This document shows positions 37,011 to 49,830 of a stretch of 64,000 bases of DNA, one piece after another; position 1 is the first letter of the stretch, and the number at the start of each line of letters is the position of its first letter. The notes beneath the pieces were generated by a model that worked only from the letters and a program-made list of their open reading frames with translations, was not told the origin of the DNA and did no database searches. Both the position numbers and the translations under genes were made by a program. The stretch spans positions 23,068,593 to 23,132,592 of the forward strand of contig CM043875.1 of the NCBI GenBank assembly GCA_023846275.1, read 5' to 3'. Source of the stretch: Vanilla planifolia. Taxonomy: Eukaryota; Streptophyta; Magnoliopsida; Asparagales; Orchidaceae.

Positions 37011-40000
37011 GATGGTGCTTCTATCCTTATAATTGTTCTAAGGCCAGTTTCTCACTTGTAGCTTTTATTCTTATATGCTTTCTTTTCACTATTCTCATAA
37101 ATATGATTCTTCAATTCTAGTCTTTTCTTATGGTCCTTACTTCTTTTAACATGGTATTAACTTTTCTTTCTCTCATAATCTCATTTGTATGAGTAGAATT
37201 CCTAGGTTTGGTTGGAGATCAATGAAAAATGTTGCCTTTGAGATTTCATATTGTTAATAAAGGTATGGATTCATTTTTGCACATCTTGCATGCATGTTTG
37301 GATTTGATCTTAAATTTGTGTATTATTTTTAATTATATTTTGTACAAGATCTCCATTAATTTTGGTAAGTTTTTTTTTTACTTTTTTCATAGTTAGTGGT
37401 ATTTGAAATATGTAATGATAAAGCAATGTTAAAAAGAGTCAATGCTAGCACAACCAACCTCTTTAACAACATTATTTTCATTTAAAATCCTAGGTACTAA
37501 AAAAGCCATGCACAATTCAATATATTTGATTAGCCACCCTCCACTCACTTTGTCTTATATTCAAACTAGGAGTCGCAATCCTAAAATTTGATCAATAAGC
37601 TCATGATGTGTTGCCCTAAATAAACCTTATTCTTCTACCAACTGGTCACCTAGCTCATTGAGGAATGAGTTCACCTCAGCAAGAGTAACCATCAATACAC
37701 ATCGACATGTACACGATACCAATGCAAACTTAACAAAACTTATCATGAAACAATACACAATCCACAGTGCCAAAATGCCATCATGATCTATGTACAATCC
37801 ATAGACCAATAACAACTATATAAAAGAACCAATAACCACTATATAAAAGTCAAATATTAAAGAAGCAACTAACAACTAATCATAATAAATATCTGATACA
37901 ACTAAAAATCTAGTAAGTATAAATGCCATTGCTAAAGGAAACATCATTACTATAATTATACATCATAAAACTAGAATGCTAAAACATCAACACTGATAAG
38001 ACGTAATGACTTTGTCACCCCCAACTCTGACTCAAATGCAAATCAAACTCATTTGACTTACAAGTAATGTAAGGGATGAGTCAATAAGCTCAATAGATAA
38101 TCCTTAAGTCATGATATAAAATAATCTATAGTAACATAAAATTATAACTAATTATTATAAAAAAGATATATTTAAACAACATGCTCAAGCAATGAGAATA
38201 TTAACAAAAGAACCTCAACTTATCAAATTGAGCTAAATCGGTACTATCATAAAAGAATTGCACTCATCACTAGACTGTTGGCATATCTTTAAGAGTCTTA
38301 ACACATTCAATACCTACAAAAACTCATGTAATCTCTACAAATCTCATGATCCGATTATAGCTTAGATGACTAGTGTTCCACTAATGATTTGTCACTTCTT
38401 TTATGCTTATAGAAGTCCCAATTTGAAAATGTACTCCTCAATCAATCACATAATTTAGAACTCCATAATCAAGGAGTCTAGTCACATGAATGTATACCTC
38501 TAAGCTCTCGTAGTAGATAATAATGAAAGAAGAAGAAGAAGAAGGAGAAACTCATAACCCTAGATTTTCATTTAAGGTCTCTAATCCATGACTTAGGAGC
38601 TTTAAAGGGCCTTTCTTATAGTTTATTATAACCAAGCCTTTCTTAAGGTTTAAACAAAACTTATAATAACTACTAGCCCCTTGGCAAAGCCTTAGCATTG
38701 TCTTAAGACCATAACCTAGTCCTCTCTCCATCCTAGACTTCATTTAACTTATAAATTGAGAGCTTCTCAAACCATGTCCTTATCCAAAGCATGCTTAAGT
38801 GCTCACCAAGTGCTTAAGTTCTTGGTCAAATCATCAACCTTTTCCTATTGGTTTTCTCATACTAAAATATAATCATAAGTGACATTACAAGCATAACTCA
38901 AGACTATTATTACCTTAGTCATGGTTTACTCAAGAGTTACACAATCATTGATCTTTATTCTTATGCTACCCATGGCCTTAGCACTTTAAACTCCAACTCT
39001 AATAATTCCTCAAAAGCCATAACTTTCTTTCAAGCCAAAACAAAAGGTACTCAAGCACCTAAACTTAAACTTAGTTGCATTTCTTAAGTAAATCCAAGCT
39101 TTAAACATTAAGGGTTATGCATAATCTAAACAACCTTCCAAATTGAGAAACCTAGCCAAATCTCAATTTCTTAGAAGTCATACATGGTCGATTTCAATTT
39201 CCCTTTTTGTTAGACCTACACTAATCTCAATCCCTAACAAATCATATATATATATGATCCTAACCTTTTTTTGTTAGTCTACCCAAAACCTCCATCTAAC
39301 ATAGCCTTCTTCTAATTCTTAGATCAAAATCTTCAAACCTTCTCACCTTGAAAATTAAGAGCCCTACAAGTACCTTAGAAGTCATCTAGGTTTTCTTAAG
39401 GTGCCAACAAGTCTCACATGCCCTTAATTGAGCCATCAAATCAAGGCACAAGGCTTAAATAAGGCAAAAATTCAACATTGATTGTAAGAAAATATCATCT
39501 AGTTCAACACATGAAGGCTAAAATCATAATATTAGAAGATAAAGCACATGATGTAGTTCAAGATCTATAATTGTATTGCTAAAATTAGCATCTCAACTTA
39601 TGCTACAAGATTTCATCTTGATAAAAGTATTTGTGTTACGTGACCAATCTTGACATCATGGATTAAACTCAATTAGTTATCATGTGATGAATCACAACAT
39701 TAATCCTCCATTATGCATGATTTTAGTATAAGTAAAAATCATAATGTCTTTACTCAATTCATGTATTATACTTTACATCAATAAGTATAGGTCTGGGTTT
39801 TCATGTCAAAGAAACATAGCAATATTTCTCAAAATACTAAATTTTTAACCTAGCATCTATATAGTTTATGTGCGTAATTTTGAGGTTCATCCTACCTTTT
39901 GATCCATGTAAGTCTACTCCAATGGACAAGCCTCCTTAAAAATATAGTTTTCTCCTTTTCTTTCTTACTCATGTCGTGGATCCTTTCTTGGTCTCTTTCT

Positions 40001-41150
40001 CTAGTAGGGTTTATAAGCTCTATAAAACTACCTCATAAGAACCTTATAAACTGATTAAAATTAGACTTACAATTGAGAAGCCAATAGAAACTTTAACTAA
40101 GTTTTCACCTTGCTATCTCACAACTGCACTTTCACTTACCCTAATGAAACTACTCCATCACACAAATATGGCAAGTTGCAAACTCTTAAAATCAAGGTGC
40201 ATTGTGCATTAAATGGCTAGGTTTAAGACTCACATAATTCCCTTCCTAAATTGCATGCATCAAGGATAATTTAAATTTTGAATCTTCTTTATGCTTAGCT
40301 ACCATTTGATTCCTAAATTTTAGTGATTCCATGCCAATTATGCCTTTAGATAATGGTTTTGTTGGTTCAAATAATGCAAGGTCCAACGTAGCTTAAGCAT
40401 CCTCTAATTTTCGCATTAAAACACCAAATAATCAAAGTTAACTTCTATAATTAATTAATAAGAACTAAATAAATCAATCAAGAGAAAAAGAACATATTAG
40501 GAGTCAACCAAAGTTCTATCTAAGCTAGCTAATTTGAGGGCAGTAAACAGTTATCGATGATGAATTAAAGGGAGAAATCTATTAATAATAGGATATGCAA
40601 ATAATGTTTTTTGTTATCTTCCAGTTGAAAATCTACTAGGACTAAATTAAGCACAATGATAAAATTTTATATTTTCTTAAATACATTAAAACTACATGTT
40701 GATGAATAGTTTCATAAAGTGAAAACACTTAGCTTTTTCAATAATGAGCATGCTTTTTCCTTAAACCAAACAAAACATTTGGAAGTTAACCTCATTTTTT
40801 AAGCTTAAGACACATAATATGAGGGCTATTGCAAGTGGAGCACACCTTCACAATGGTTTTCACTCAAACAAGCTTTTTGGGTTTAAAGATATGGACTTAT
40901 ATTAAGCGTTGATAACTATTAGTGAAAAAATACAAGGTTCCTAAATTTCAAAAAGACTTGAATAAGACTTACTCTTAACAAAGCATACTTCAAATCCAAA
41001 CTAATAAAAACCAAAATATATAGTTAGCAAGAGTTACACAAGTGTGACGAAATAAATTCTCAAGTTGTCAACCCATGTATATTGATCATTTAAGGGGGTA
41101 AGCATGCTTCTTTAGTTAATTTCTCATTACAAATCTCCTTGGAATGTCCT
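37011..41150. other. Gene-free DNA, probable decayed minus-strand element interior
   Basis: Lies between the integrase remnant and a minus-strand primer site. No reverse transcriptase motif could be found in any frame. A short (AAG)n patch is at 38526-38545. Frames of 62-63 codons at 37627-37815 and 38552-38743 (minus) show no motif. Confidence 0.4.
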
Positions 41151-41163
41151 TGGCTCAATACCA
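41151..41163 (-). other. Minus-strand primer binding site (tRNA-Met type)
   Basis: The minus strand reads TTTGGTATTGAGCCA, one or two changes from the plant TGGTATCAGAGCCA site. It is preceded by CTCCCACATCA, a plausible LTR end. It implies a 5' LTR to the right (from about 41165) and an interior to the left. Confidence 0.55.
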
Positions 41164-41372
41164 AATGATGTGGGAGGGAGAAGGAAACTCATAAGTTCCT
41201 TCTAGATTTGAAGGAATTACCTTAGGTACTATTTAATTTGTAAGATAGTTAATTTATCATAAGAGGTAGGTGCAGAACCATGAGCCTACACTCTTGGTGT
41301 AAAGAGGATGGTAAGGGCATAAGTGTGTCATCCTTAACGTCTTATTTAAGAAATCACTTACTTTTTAAACCG

Positions 41373-41454
41373 ACAAACAAACAAACACACACACAAACAT
41401 AAACATGCACACAAACACACACATGCACACAAGCACACACACACACACACACAC
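41373..41454. repeat. Imperfect (CA)n microsatellite
   Basis: About 80 bp of CA repeats with AAACA and ATGCA interruptions, ending in a perfect run of about 12 units. Confidence 0.95.
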
Positions 41455-41984
41455 ATTATCATAATACTTCTTTGTTTGAAAAATATAGATCACTTTTTCT
41501 TTATTTTAAATCACCCATTTTTTGTAAAAAATCTTTTTAAATATATATTTAGTTTTTTAAAAACAAAGTCATAAAATAAGAAAAAAGTATATGAAATATA
41601 ACATTTTTCAAAATGAAATAATGCATAATTTTCAACAAATTCATAATAAAATATAAATAACCATTTTCACCTTAAAAAAGAAAACCAATATTTATTGAAA
41701 AAAAGAAAATAATAGCAACTTAAACATCATTATTTTGCACTTAAAATAAAGAAGTTAGAATATATAATGAAGCTCACTCAAACTTGTTGTAGCAGCATAG
41801 ATAACCACCTAATAGCTTAATTTCTAATTCATGATTGTTATTGAAATAACAAAATAGTGAAACACTAAGTTCTCTCTCCAATCACTTCTTCCCTAAAGTT
41901 CTATGTAGTACAACCATATCACTTAAAATTATTAAGCCAAAATAATCTAATCCAAATATCACTAGCTCAACATGCAATGTTCCA

Positions 41985-44460
41985 ACTATGGCACCGCCAC
42001 ATTTCAAATTAAATGTAATTTCTTGATTTCAAACCAATTAAATTCTAATTTCTTTAATATTTTGAGTTCTCAAATGGATAGAGTCTACCATATAATTTAT
42101 TCATTTTCTTATATCCATAAGTAATAAGTCATTGCATATATCAACTATAATAATCACACACAATTATATATCACAACTACATATAATTACACATGTTTAT
42201 GCAATTTCACATCCACATCTACAAAGGGCTATAGCTATCATTTATAAATATCCATCTAAATGTACATATAAATTATACATAACCTTATAAATTAAAAGTT
42301 AAGTTTATTTGCAAAGCTTTTACAACAATAATTCTTTCTAAAAAGTCATTCTCTACGTATGCTTGTTCTTGCACTATGATTCTAATGCACTTGAATGGTT
42401 AGTGTCATAAAGATAGGCTAAGCCAATTTTATTAGGATTAGTAGGCTACATCTAATAATAAATAAATATGAAATAAATAAGTATTGGGTCATATCATATA
42501 TAAGGTCTAAATCACATGCATCAAATAAAAGAATAAATAATTAAGGCATCATTTAAGATTAAAAATAACATGTTAGATAAAGATATGCTACAACCATAAA
42601 GAATAAACATACACATGTAATTTCTTGTTTATTTTTATTCTTTTTCTTAATATACTTTTATTTGTTGATATTAGTTATCACCTAAATAATCTTTACATTG
42701 TTCATGCTATTATTCCCATTATCTCTTGAGATAATCAATTAGTATCTTCTTTTTAATTTACTTAGTTATAATAAAAATCTTATTTATTAGTTATTTATGT
42801 CATATTTTTATGCACAGGATACTCAACTTTTTAATATAAAATAGTAACAGCCATTGATAATTTCTTTTATGATAAATCTTAATTATGTGACATACTAGTC
42901 ATCATCAAAGCGACAAATCTTAATTATATGATACACTTAAATTTCAATCATATTACACACTACCTATTAGCTAACATTACAATGAAAAATCTTAATAATA
43001 TAACATACTGGCCACTAGCCACCATCATAATAATACTTTTAATCATATGATACATTGGCAACTAGTCATCATCACAATAACAAATTTTAATCATATGACT
43101 TGGACACTAGTCATAAAAGAAATAGCATATCTCAATTATTTAACTCGTTGATCACCTAATCCAATTCAATAATAGTTTTAGGTTTCACAATCATGCAACA
43201 TACAACTATATGCATATCAGTAATAAACAATTAAAGCAACACATGTTTTCACTAAAGGCTGTTATAATATTATTTTAAATACTTTAACTAAAGGAATGTC
43301 ATTCTTATACATTTTGCAAGCATGCTAGTTATCACATATTGCTCTTATATGCTATCCACATAAGCAACACTTCAGTTAATAAAAAAAGAAATACACATAA
43401 GCAATGCAACGTGCTTTCATATTCATAGTCTTATAACTACTTACTACATAATTCAATGAATTCAAGCATAACAATAGTATATCATAGAATCATAGAAACT
43501 ATGCATGAATCTTATACCATTTCATATTTTTCTATTTAGTGTTACATCAAACATATGCATATAAATCATGTGAGAGTGCCAACCTTAAGGTTTATTTGTT
43601 TTTTGTGCATGATTCCTTTTGTTCATTGACAATTTTACACTCCATAGGCTTAAACTATTCAGTAACAACAACTTTAGCTTAATATAAGAAATCATTATAT
43701 GGTTGTAATTGCATCAACTACATACTCAAGGTCTACATGAACATATTTCAATAAATAGTAAAAATTTTCTTACTTGCACTTCTCTCCCTTTAGGTTCCAT
43801 TATTCCCAAACTCTAATTTTTACAATCCATAATGTTTTACTTTCCAATAAACCTATAAGGAGATTTAAGCTCAATTAAGACTTAATTCTTTGACAAAATA
43901 GGGAGATTAGAAACTCAAATTACAAAAAAAATATCCTTTTTCAAGTTTTGGGAACTCACTAGAACTTCATGCCAAAGGGGATCTTAGTCCTCTTCCTTAA
44001 GCAAATTTCATTGAGATTTTGACGTTGAGTGTGATTCTTGTCATAATGAGAGGATCAAAACCTCAAGTTCAACCAACTTCATGAGAGAAGACTCTTAAAT
44101 GCTCTTGGGAACGGTCAAAATAACGATAATAAAAGGTCAAATTTTGGAATCCTATGATTAGGGATTTCCAACATTTACATATAAATAAAAAATTAAATTA
44201 TTAATTCATTAAATTATTTTTGTGCTACTTTAGCTTCAAAATTTAATAATTTTAATCAAACTCTAATTGAGATAAGATTAAGTATCATTGGTCCCATCTT
44301 GATGAGTTTTATCTATTAATACAATCATTTTAGAATTTTGAAATATTTTATTTTTTAATAATTTGACATATTTTATAAGATATTTTAATTACTTAATTAA
44401 AATAAAATATTTTAAAATATTACATCATATTTGTCTTAGAGATTTGAGAATGTTATAATT
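41985..44460 (-). repeat. Minus-strand ~2.47 kb LTR (3' LTR of its element)
   Basis: It abuts the pol end and a purine-rich tract (minus-strand TTTTAAGGGAGAAA near 44470-44485). Its far end is near 41985-42000, where the minus strand ends GTGGCGGTGCCAT, reminiscent of the other gypsy LTR ends. It matches 29053-31525 in order and length. Confidence 0.65.
42860..43125. repeat. Degenerate tandem array inside the LTR, ~55-60 bp units
   Basis: Units carry a CATACTGGCCACTAGCCACCAT-like phrase (often decayed to ACTAGTCATCATCA), then CAATAACAAAT(C)TT(A)AT, then a (C)ATATGAT phrase. This corresponds to the clearer array at 29930-30255 in the sister LTR. Confidence 0.65.
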
Positions 44461-44484
44461 CCATCATTGTAGAAATTTCTCCCT

Positions 44485-47150
44485 TAAAATTTAGAATAGC
44501 TTAGGATACTATTACCTCATATCATTCTCGAGTTCTCAAGTAGCTTTGCATTTTGTTTGATTCTACCATTGCATTTTAATTATAGGAATTATTTTTTTCT
44601 CAGTTATTGGATCTCTTTGGCTATAATTCTTAAGGATTTTTCTTCATAACATAGATTTGGTTATACTTTCATAATACTTGAATCATAATACACAAGATAC
44701 AATAGATTGGCAACATAACTTCATAAAGTAGAAATATAAAACACATTATTCATAGTAATTAATTGTGGAGGTAATATTGTTCTTTATGTGATCTCTCAAC
44801 TCTTTCTATTATCTAGAAAGATCCAATATACCTTTCTTTAGCTTTCATCCATTTTTTTAGTTACACCTTTTATTATGACTAGTTTCAAGAAAACATGTTT
44901 CTTTTCTTGAAACTCTATTTTTTTATGTTTTACATCAAAATACTTCTTTTAATAACCTTGAGTTTTCTATATTTTTTTCTTAAATCATTTAAATCTTTTA
45001 GAATATTGTATTTAACTCTAGATTTAACTCTTTCTATGAAAACTTTATTGATTTCAGAAAAAAATATAGAAACATTACTAATATTGCATTTAACTCTAGG
45101 TGATTTATTTCTACAATTAATTGTACTTCTTCCAAACTAGATATCTCATTATAAAGACTAACCTTCTAGCTAATGTATTAATTATGGTATTTACTTTGCT
45201 TAGACGATAAATAATTTTAATATCATAATCTTTAAATAATTTCAACTAGTTTTGCTGTCTTAGATTTAACTTTTTATGTAAATATATATTTTAAATATTA
45301 GAGATTAATAAATAAGTAATGTTTTACATCATAAAGATAGTATATTCAAATCTTCAAAGTAAAAATGATTGTAACAAGTTCAAGATAATATATAAAATAA
45401 TTTGTTTCGTAAGTTTACAATTGTCTTGAGTCATATGTTATGACTTTATCATTTTTTATTAATACACAACAAAGTTCTTATAAAGATGCATCAGTATAAT
45501 CTTGAAATTTAATCTCACAGGTAATGTTAGGACAAGTGTTATGATCAACTTCTTTAAGGTTAAAAAACTCTTTTCATAATCTGAGTTTCATTTAAAAGGT
45601 ACTACCTTTTGGGTTAATCTTGTTAATGATATTATAATTCAAGAAAAACCCTTTTATTGATTTTCAATAATACTCAACTAAAAGGAACTTCTCACTTTAG
45701 TCACATTTATAGACCTAGGTTATTCTATAATAGCTACTATGCTCTAGGAATCAACAGAGATTCCTTTTACACTGTTTACTACCTTAAGAATGATACATTT
45801 GTTACCTAAAAGCTACATTTCAAAAATTTTTATATAATTGATGTTTTTGTAGTCTCATTAATAGCAAAACTAAACCCTTCTTATGTTCTACTTTATCTTT
45901 AGAGAAAATCAATATGCCATTAATAAAAATAATAATAAATTAATTTAACCATTACTTGAACACCTTATTCATTAAGTTTGTAAAAGCTGTTAGAGCATTA
46001 ATTAATCTAAAAGGCAACATAAGAAATTTAAAATGATAATATTTGATTCTAAAAGTAATATTTGAAATGTCTTCTTTTCAAATCTTCAGTTGATGATAAT
46101 CAAATCTTAAGTGAAATTTTTAAAATATTTTAGCTCTTTATAATTGTTTGAATAACTCATTTATTCTAAGTAATGAATATTTATTATTAACTAGGATCTT
46201 ATTTAATTCTCTATAATTAATATATATTTTTAACATATAATCCTTTTTTATGAATAATGTAGGTGCACCCCAATAGGATACATTCGGCTTAATAAAGTCT
46301 TTTCAATTAAGTCTTATAATTGTATCTTTGGCTTTTGTAACATGTTGATACTTTAGATATTAGTTCTACACCCAATGCCACTTTAATTAAAAATTTAATT
46401 TCTTTATCAAGTGGCAGTCCGATTAAATCTTCAAGAAAAATATCTAGATATTTGTATACAACTAGAACTTCTTATAACTATAGTTCTTTCATTTCAACTT
46501 TTTACATTGAGATTATCTAACACTCATATCCTTTTACCAATATTTTAGCATTAGTGTAGATATGATAAGAAATTTCTTACTATCACCTAAATAGATAATA
46601 TTAGTGACATTTGTCATATGAATATTTAATTTCTTCTCTTAATAATCAATAATAACTTAATAAGTACTAGCTGATCCATACCAAGGATGAAATCAAATTT
46701 GATAAATTTATAATAATCCATTTGGATTCAAAAGATTTTCCTTTGATTTCCACATCTAGCTTAACATATTTGTCCACTTTTGCTTCCTCTTTCATAGATA
46801 GTTCACTAAAAGAGGATTTTCTAATATATGTAATTCTACCAACAATTTTGTAATCAAATTAACTAATATGGAGGAATGTGATGCACCGTAATTAAACAAT
46901 ATTATTAAAATAGTTTTCATAGAAAAGAGTACCTATGATGACATTTTATTTGCAAGAACCTCTTTTTAAGTGATGGCATAAATGCATAGCAATACTATTT
47001 GTTGTGGCATTGTAAAATCTTTCCCTTGACTAGCGCCATATGCAACATGAGGTGCACTATTGGGTTTGTTATCATAAAACACCTCAAGCAACATTACACA
47101 TCTTTTATATTATCTAACATCATGTAAGTATGCCTCTTAATTGTAATTAG
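44485..47150 (-). pseudogene. Decayed Ty3/gypsy gag-pol (protease, RT, C-terminus)
   Basis: On the minus strand, F-D-F-I-L-G-M-D (near 46690) is the conserved block after the protease. Further on, blocks matching the RT fingers, palm and the Y-H-Q-L region are spread over several frames (46480-46060). The catalytic box near 45911-45930 reads F-I-N-G-I-L-I-F-S where active enzymes have F-I-D-D, so both catalytic aspartates are lost. The pol end (44860-44490) has K-E-R-Y-I-G-S-F, then I-I-E-R-V, I-I-P-I-I-K and E-L-E-N-D-M-R, like gypsy proteins carrying the late chromodomain-region motif. Stops and frameshifts are many; it cannot be translated. Integrase is largely missing. Confidence 0.8.
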
Positions 47151-47500
47151 ATTAAAAAAGAATTATAACATTAAGATTTTACTTTGGTTTCTTTACACGA
47201 TTATTGGGACCCTTAATTTAACTTTTTTTGTAAGCTTTTACCAAACTAATATTGTAAGATTTTATTAAGCTAGTATTATATGATTTTATCAAGCTAGTGT
47301 TATAAGCTTTTCTTAAATTAATATTTTAATATTGTTGTCTAACCATTTGGTCAAGAGTAGATATATATTTAAGTTTGGATCAAATCACTTGAAATCTCTT
47401 ATACTTCTTCTTTACTTGCTTTACAACACAACACATTTTGTAATGCCTAACAATATTTTCTAAAACAAGTCTTATAAGAACAACTAAGATTTAAAAAAAA

Positions 47501-49049
47501 AAAGTCTTATATTACTATACATTGGCAAACAATTTTGAGTTTGGTTAAAACTTGCTTAACTTTGAAATTTTTATAATTCACCTTTTTCTTGTGGATATTA
47601 CATCTCTTATATTCTTAATAGAGTGACAAAGTGGGAAAGGGCATATGTGTGAGGGATAAAACTTGTTTGGGTCAGATGAGATAACCTAAAAGAATAATAT
47701 ATTGATATAATAAGATCAAGATATCACAAAAAAATATAAATTACATTTATGTCCCATGCTAGGGTTCATAATATAGCACTAATATAAATAAACAACTTGC
47801 ATTATCAAGTAAAACATTAAACTTAAATAATGTATATAAATGCATTAGGAATTATAAATTCTTTATTCTTACTTATTTCCATTGATCCTTTTTTAATTAT
47901 TTCATGGGTTTTCATTATTTTTATATGAGCAAATAAATTAGTTGTTCAACTAAAGTGGGTCATTTATGGCTATATCAGAGCTCTACCCAATATAATCAAT
48001 ATATGAGTTTTCTTAACCAGACCAATTATCTCTTTTATAAGTGCATCACAAGTAGGCTCTATCTAATGTAAAATAACACTCGTTGAGTTTACATGACTCT
48101 TGCATATTTTCTTTAAATGATTAACAATCCCTTTTTAAACCATATTCCAAATCAAAATTTCTTTTGTTTTAATCATACAAAAATTTTTAAATGTAATTTC
48201 TTTCATTTGTTTTTAAAAAAACACTTACATGTATACTCAATTTGATGCAACACTTTATAGAAAAATTTTTATCTTTTCAATTTAAAAAAGAAAACCTTGT
48301 AAAATCAATAACATAATGAAAATAGTGTCAATTACAAACTAAAGCTAATAGTAGTCAAATAATTTAGATAATTATGCTAAATTGTTAACTAAAGTCTAGT
48401 TTATACACAAACAATATTTATTCAATACATTAAACATCATACCAAACATAAATTAATCTATGCAAATTTAAATTTTGAAGCTTGGGGGACACTAGTTGAA
48501 AACATTATATTGAATTAAATAGATACACTTAAGTGCATAGATCACCTATCTTTATATTTAAAGTAGTAATCATACTTTTTTATTATTGTTTTTACTTTAT
48601 TTTTGTGTCATTTTATAATTTTTACAATCTCAAATCTTCTCTTTCATTTTTCCTTCCAGTGCTAGACTACAACAAATGAATTTTCAAAATATTTTCTTCT
48701 TCCTTCTCGTAGTTGCAACTTCAGCCCTTGAGAACTTTCCTAATTCTCCCTCTCTTTTTTCCTTTTTCCTCTCTTCTTGAATTGCTAATTAATTTTTCCC
48801 ATTTCTTGCATTGACTAACTCTCCTTATATTGGGTTTTCACAAACCTTTAGCATGCTACCTTGTCAATTTATCTTCTTGGACTTCTTCCCTCCCTCCAAC
48901 AACCAAAATCTTTCATTACCATTATGTAACCCATCACTATCACTCTTTCCCCTTCTTCTCATTTGGTCTACAATCAATTAAGTAAACCATCATTTTAACA
49001 CATAGGTTCATTGTTTATCAAGGATTTAGAACCTTGGAAAATAATATTT
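47501..49049. other. Gene-free AT-rich DNA, candidate decayed LTR
   Basis: The expected place of the 5' LTR of the minus-strand element. A CT-rich patch at 48640-48960 resembles the leader patches of the other LTRs, but I could not align it well enough to call it. Confidence 0.35.
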
Positions 49050-49830
49050 TAATTTAATATTTAATTAAAACCTTAGGCAAATTATATTTCTTAAATTTTT
49101 TCTTCCAAAATTTTTTAAATAATTATTGATCAATTCTAAATGTTCTAGTCTTTAATCTCTATAAATTATATAACTTTTAAAATTTTTTGACATCATTTGA
49201 TATTTTTAATAAATATCTCTTTTTGAAATTTATTTTTGTATCTAAATGATATTATGTTACTATAGGTTCTACCTTTGATTTTATGATTGAGGCACATCTG
49301 ATTTTCACCAAATTTATAAGTTAGGTTTTCATTGAAATGAAATACCTATCATATAATTTTTAAAAGTTCCTAATATTATTTGATATTTTAATTATTTTTT
49401 CACTCTAAAAATTATATAATAATATTTTTGCATAATTTTAACCATTTATTTTATGATTGATTCATATCCAATTTTATTAAAATTGTATTATTATATTTAT
49501 AATACTTTATACTTACTAATTAAAGTTCTACTCTCTCTTTTTAAGACTCAACCCATTTTTAACAAATCTCATTTATTAACTAATTTTAATAAATTATCAA
49601 AATTTGATAAAACTTAATAGAGTTTTAAAATAATAAATTTGCATACATTAAAGAATGTTTGTAATTTCTCATTTTTTTTGTATAAGACCTAATTATAATT
49701 TGTCAAAATATGACCATTAAATAAAATTTTAAAATTATTTATTTAAATAATTAGTTACAAAATTTTGTGCACTATTTTAAGAGTTACAATAAGGCAAGTG
49801 TGAAGTAACTCAAACAAATGTGGGCATGAC
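49050..49830 (-). repeat. Inverted relative of the 11.3/14.1 kb LTR-like repeat
   Basis: On the minus strand, phrases such as ATATCAAATGATGTCAAAAA, AATTGATCAATAATTATTTA and a GGTGAAAATCAGATGTGCCT block resemble 11460-11710 and 14340-14570 (TCAAATGATACAAGAAATTA, GAAAATTAGACACATCTAAG). Similarity is patchy and judged by eye. Confidence 0.4.

Larger units (their letters stand above)
41985..47500 (-). mobile_element. Minus-strand Ty3/gypsy element with 3' LTR and decayed pol
   Basis: Reading leftwards, a gag knuckle trace (~47100), protease-adjacent motif (~46690), reverse transcriptase (~46480-45650), pol C-terminus (~44860-44490), purine-rich tract and LTR (44460-41985) follow in normal Ty3/gypsy order. 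The span between RT and pol end (~800 bp) is about half the expected RNase H plus integrase length, so an internal deletion is likely. The 5' LTR to the right of 47.5 kb could not be identified. The C-terminal W-E-L-E-N-D-M-R type ending and shared LTR structure suggest a chromovirus-like lineage. Confidence 0.75.
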
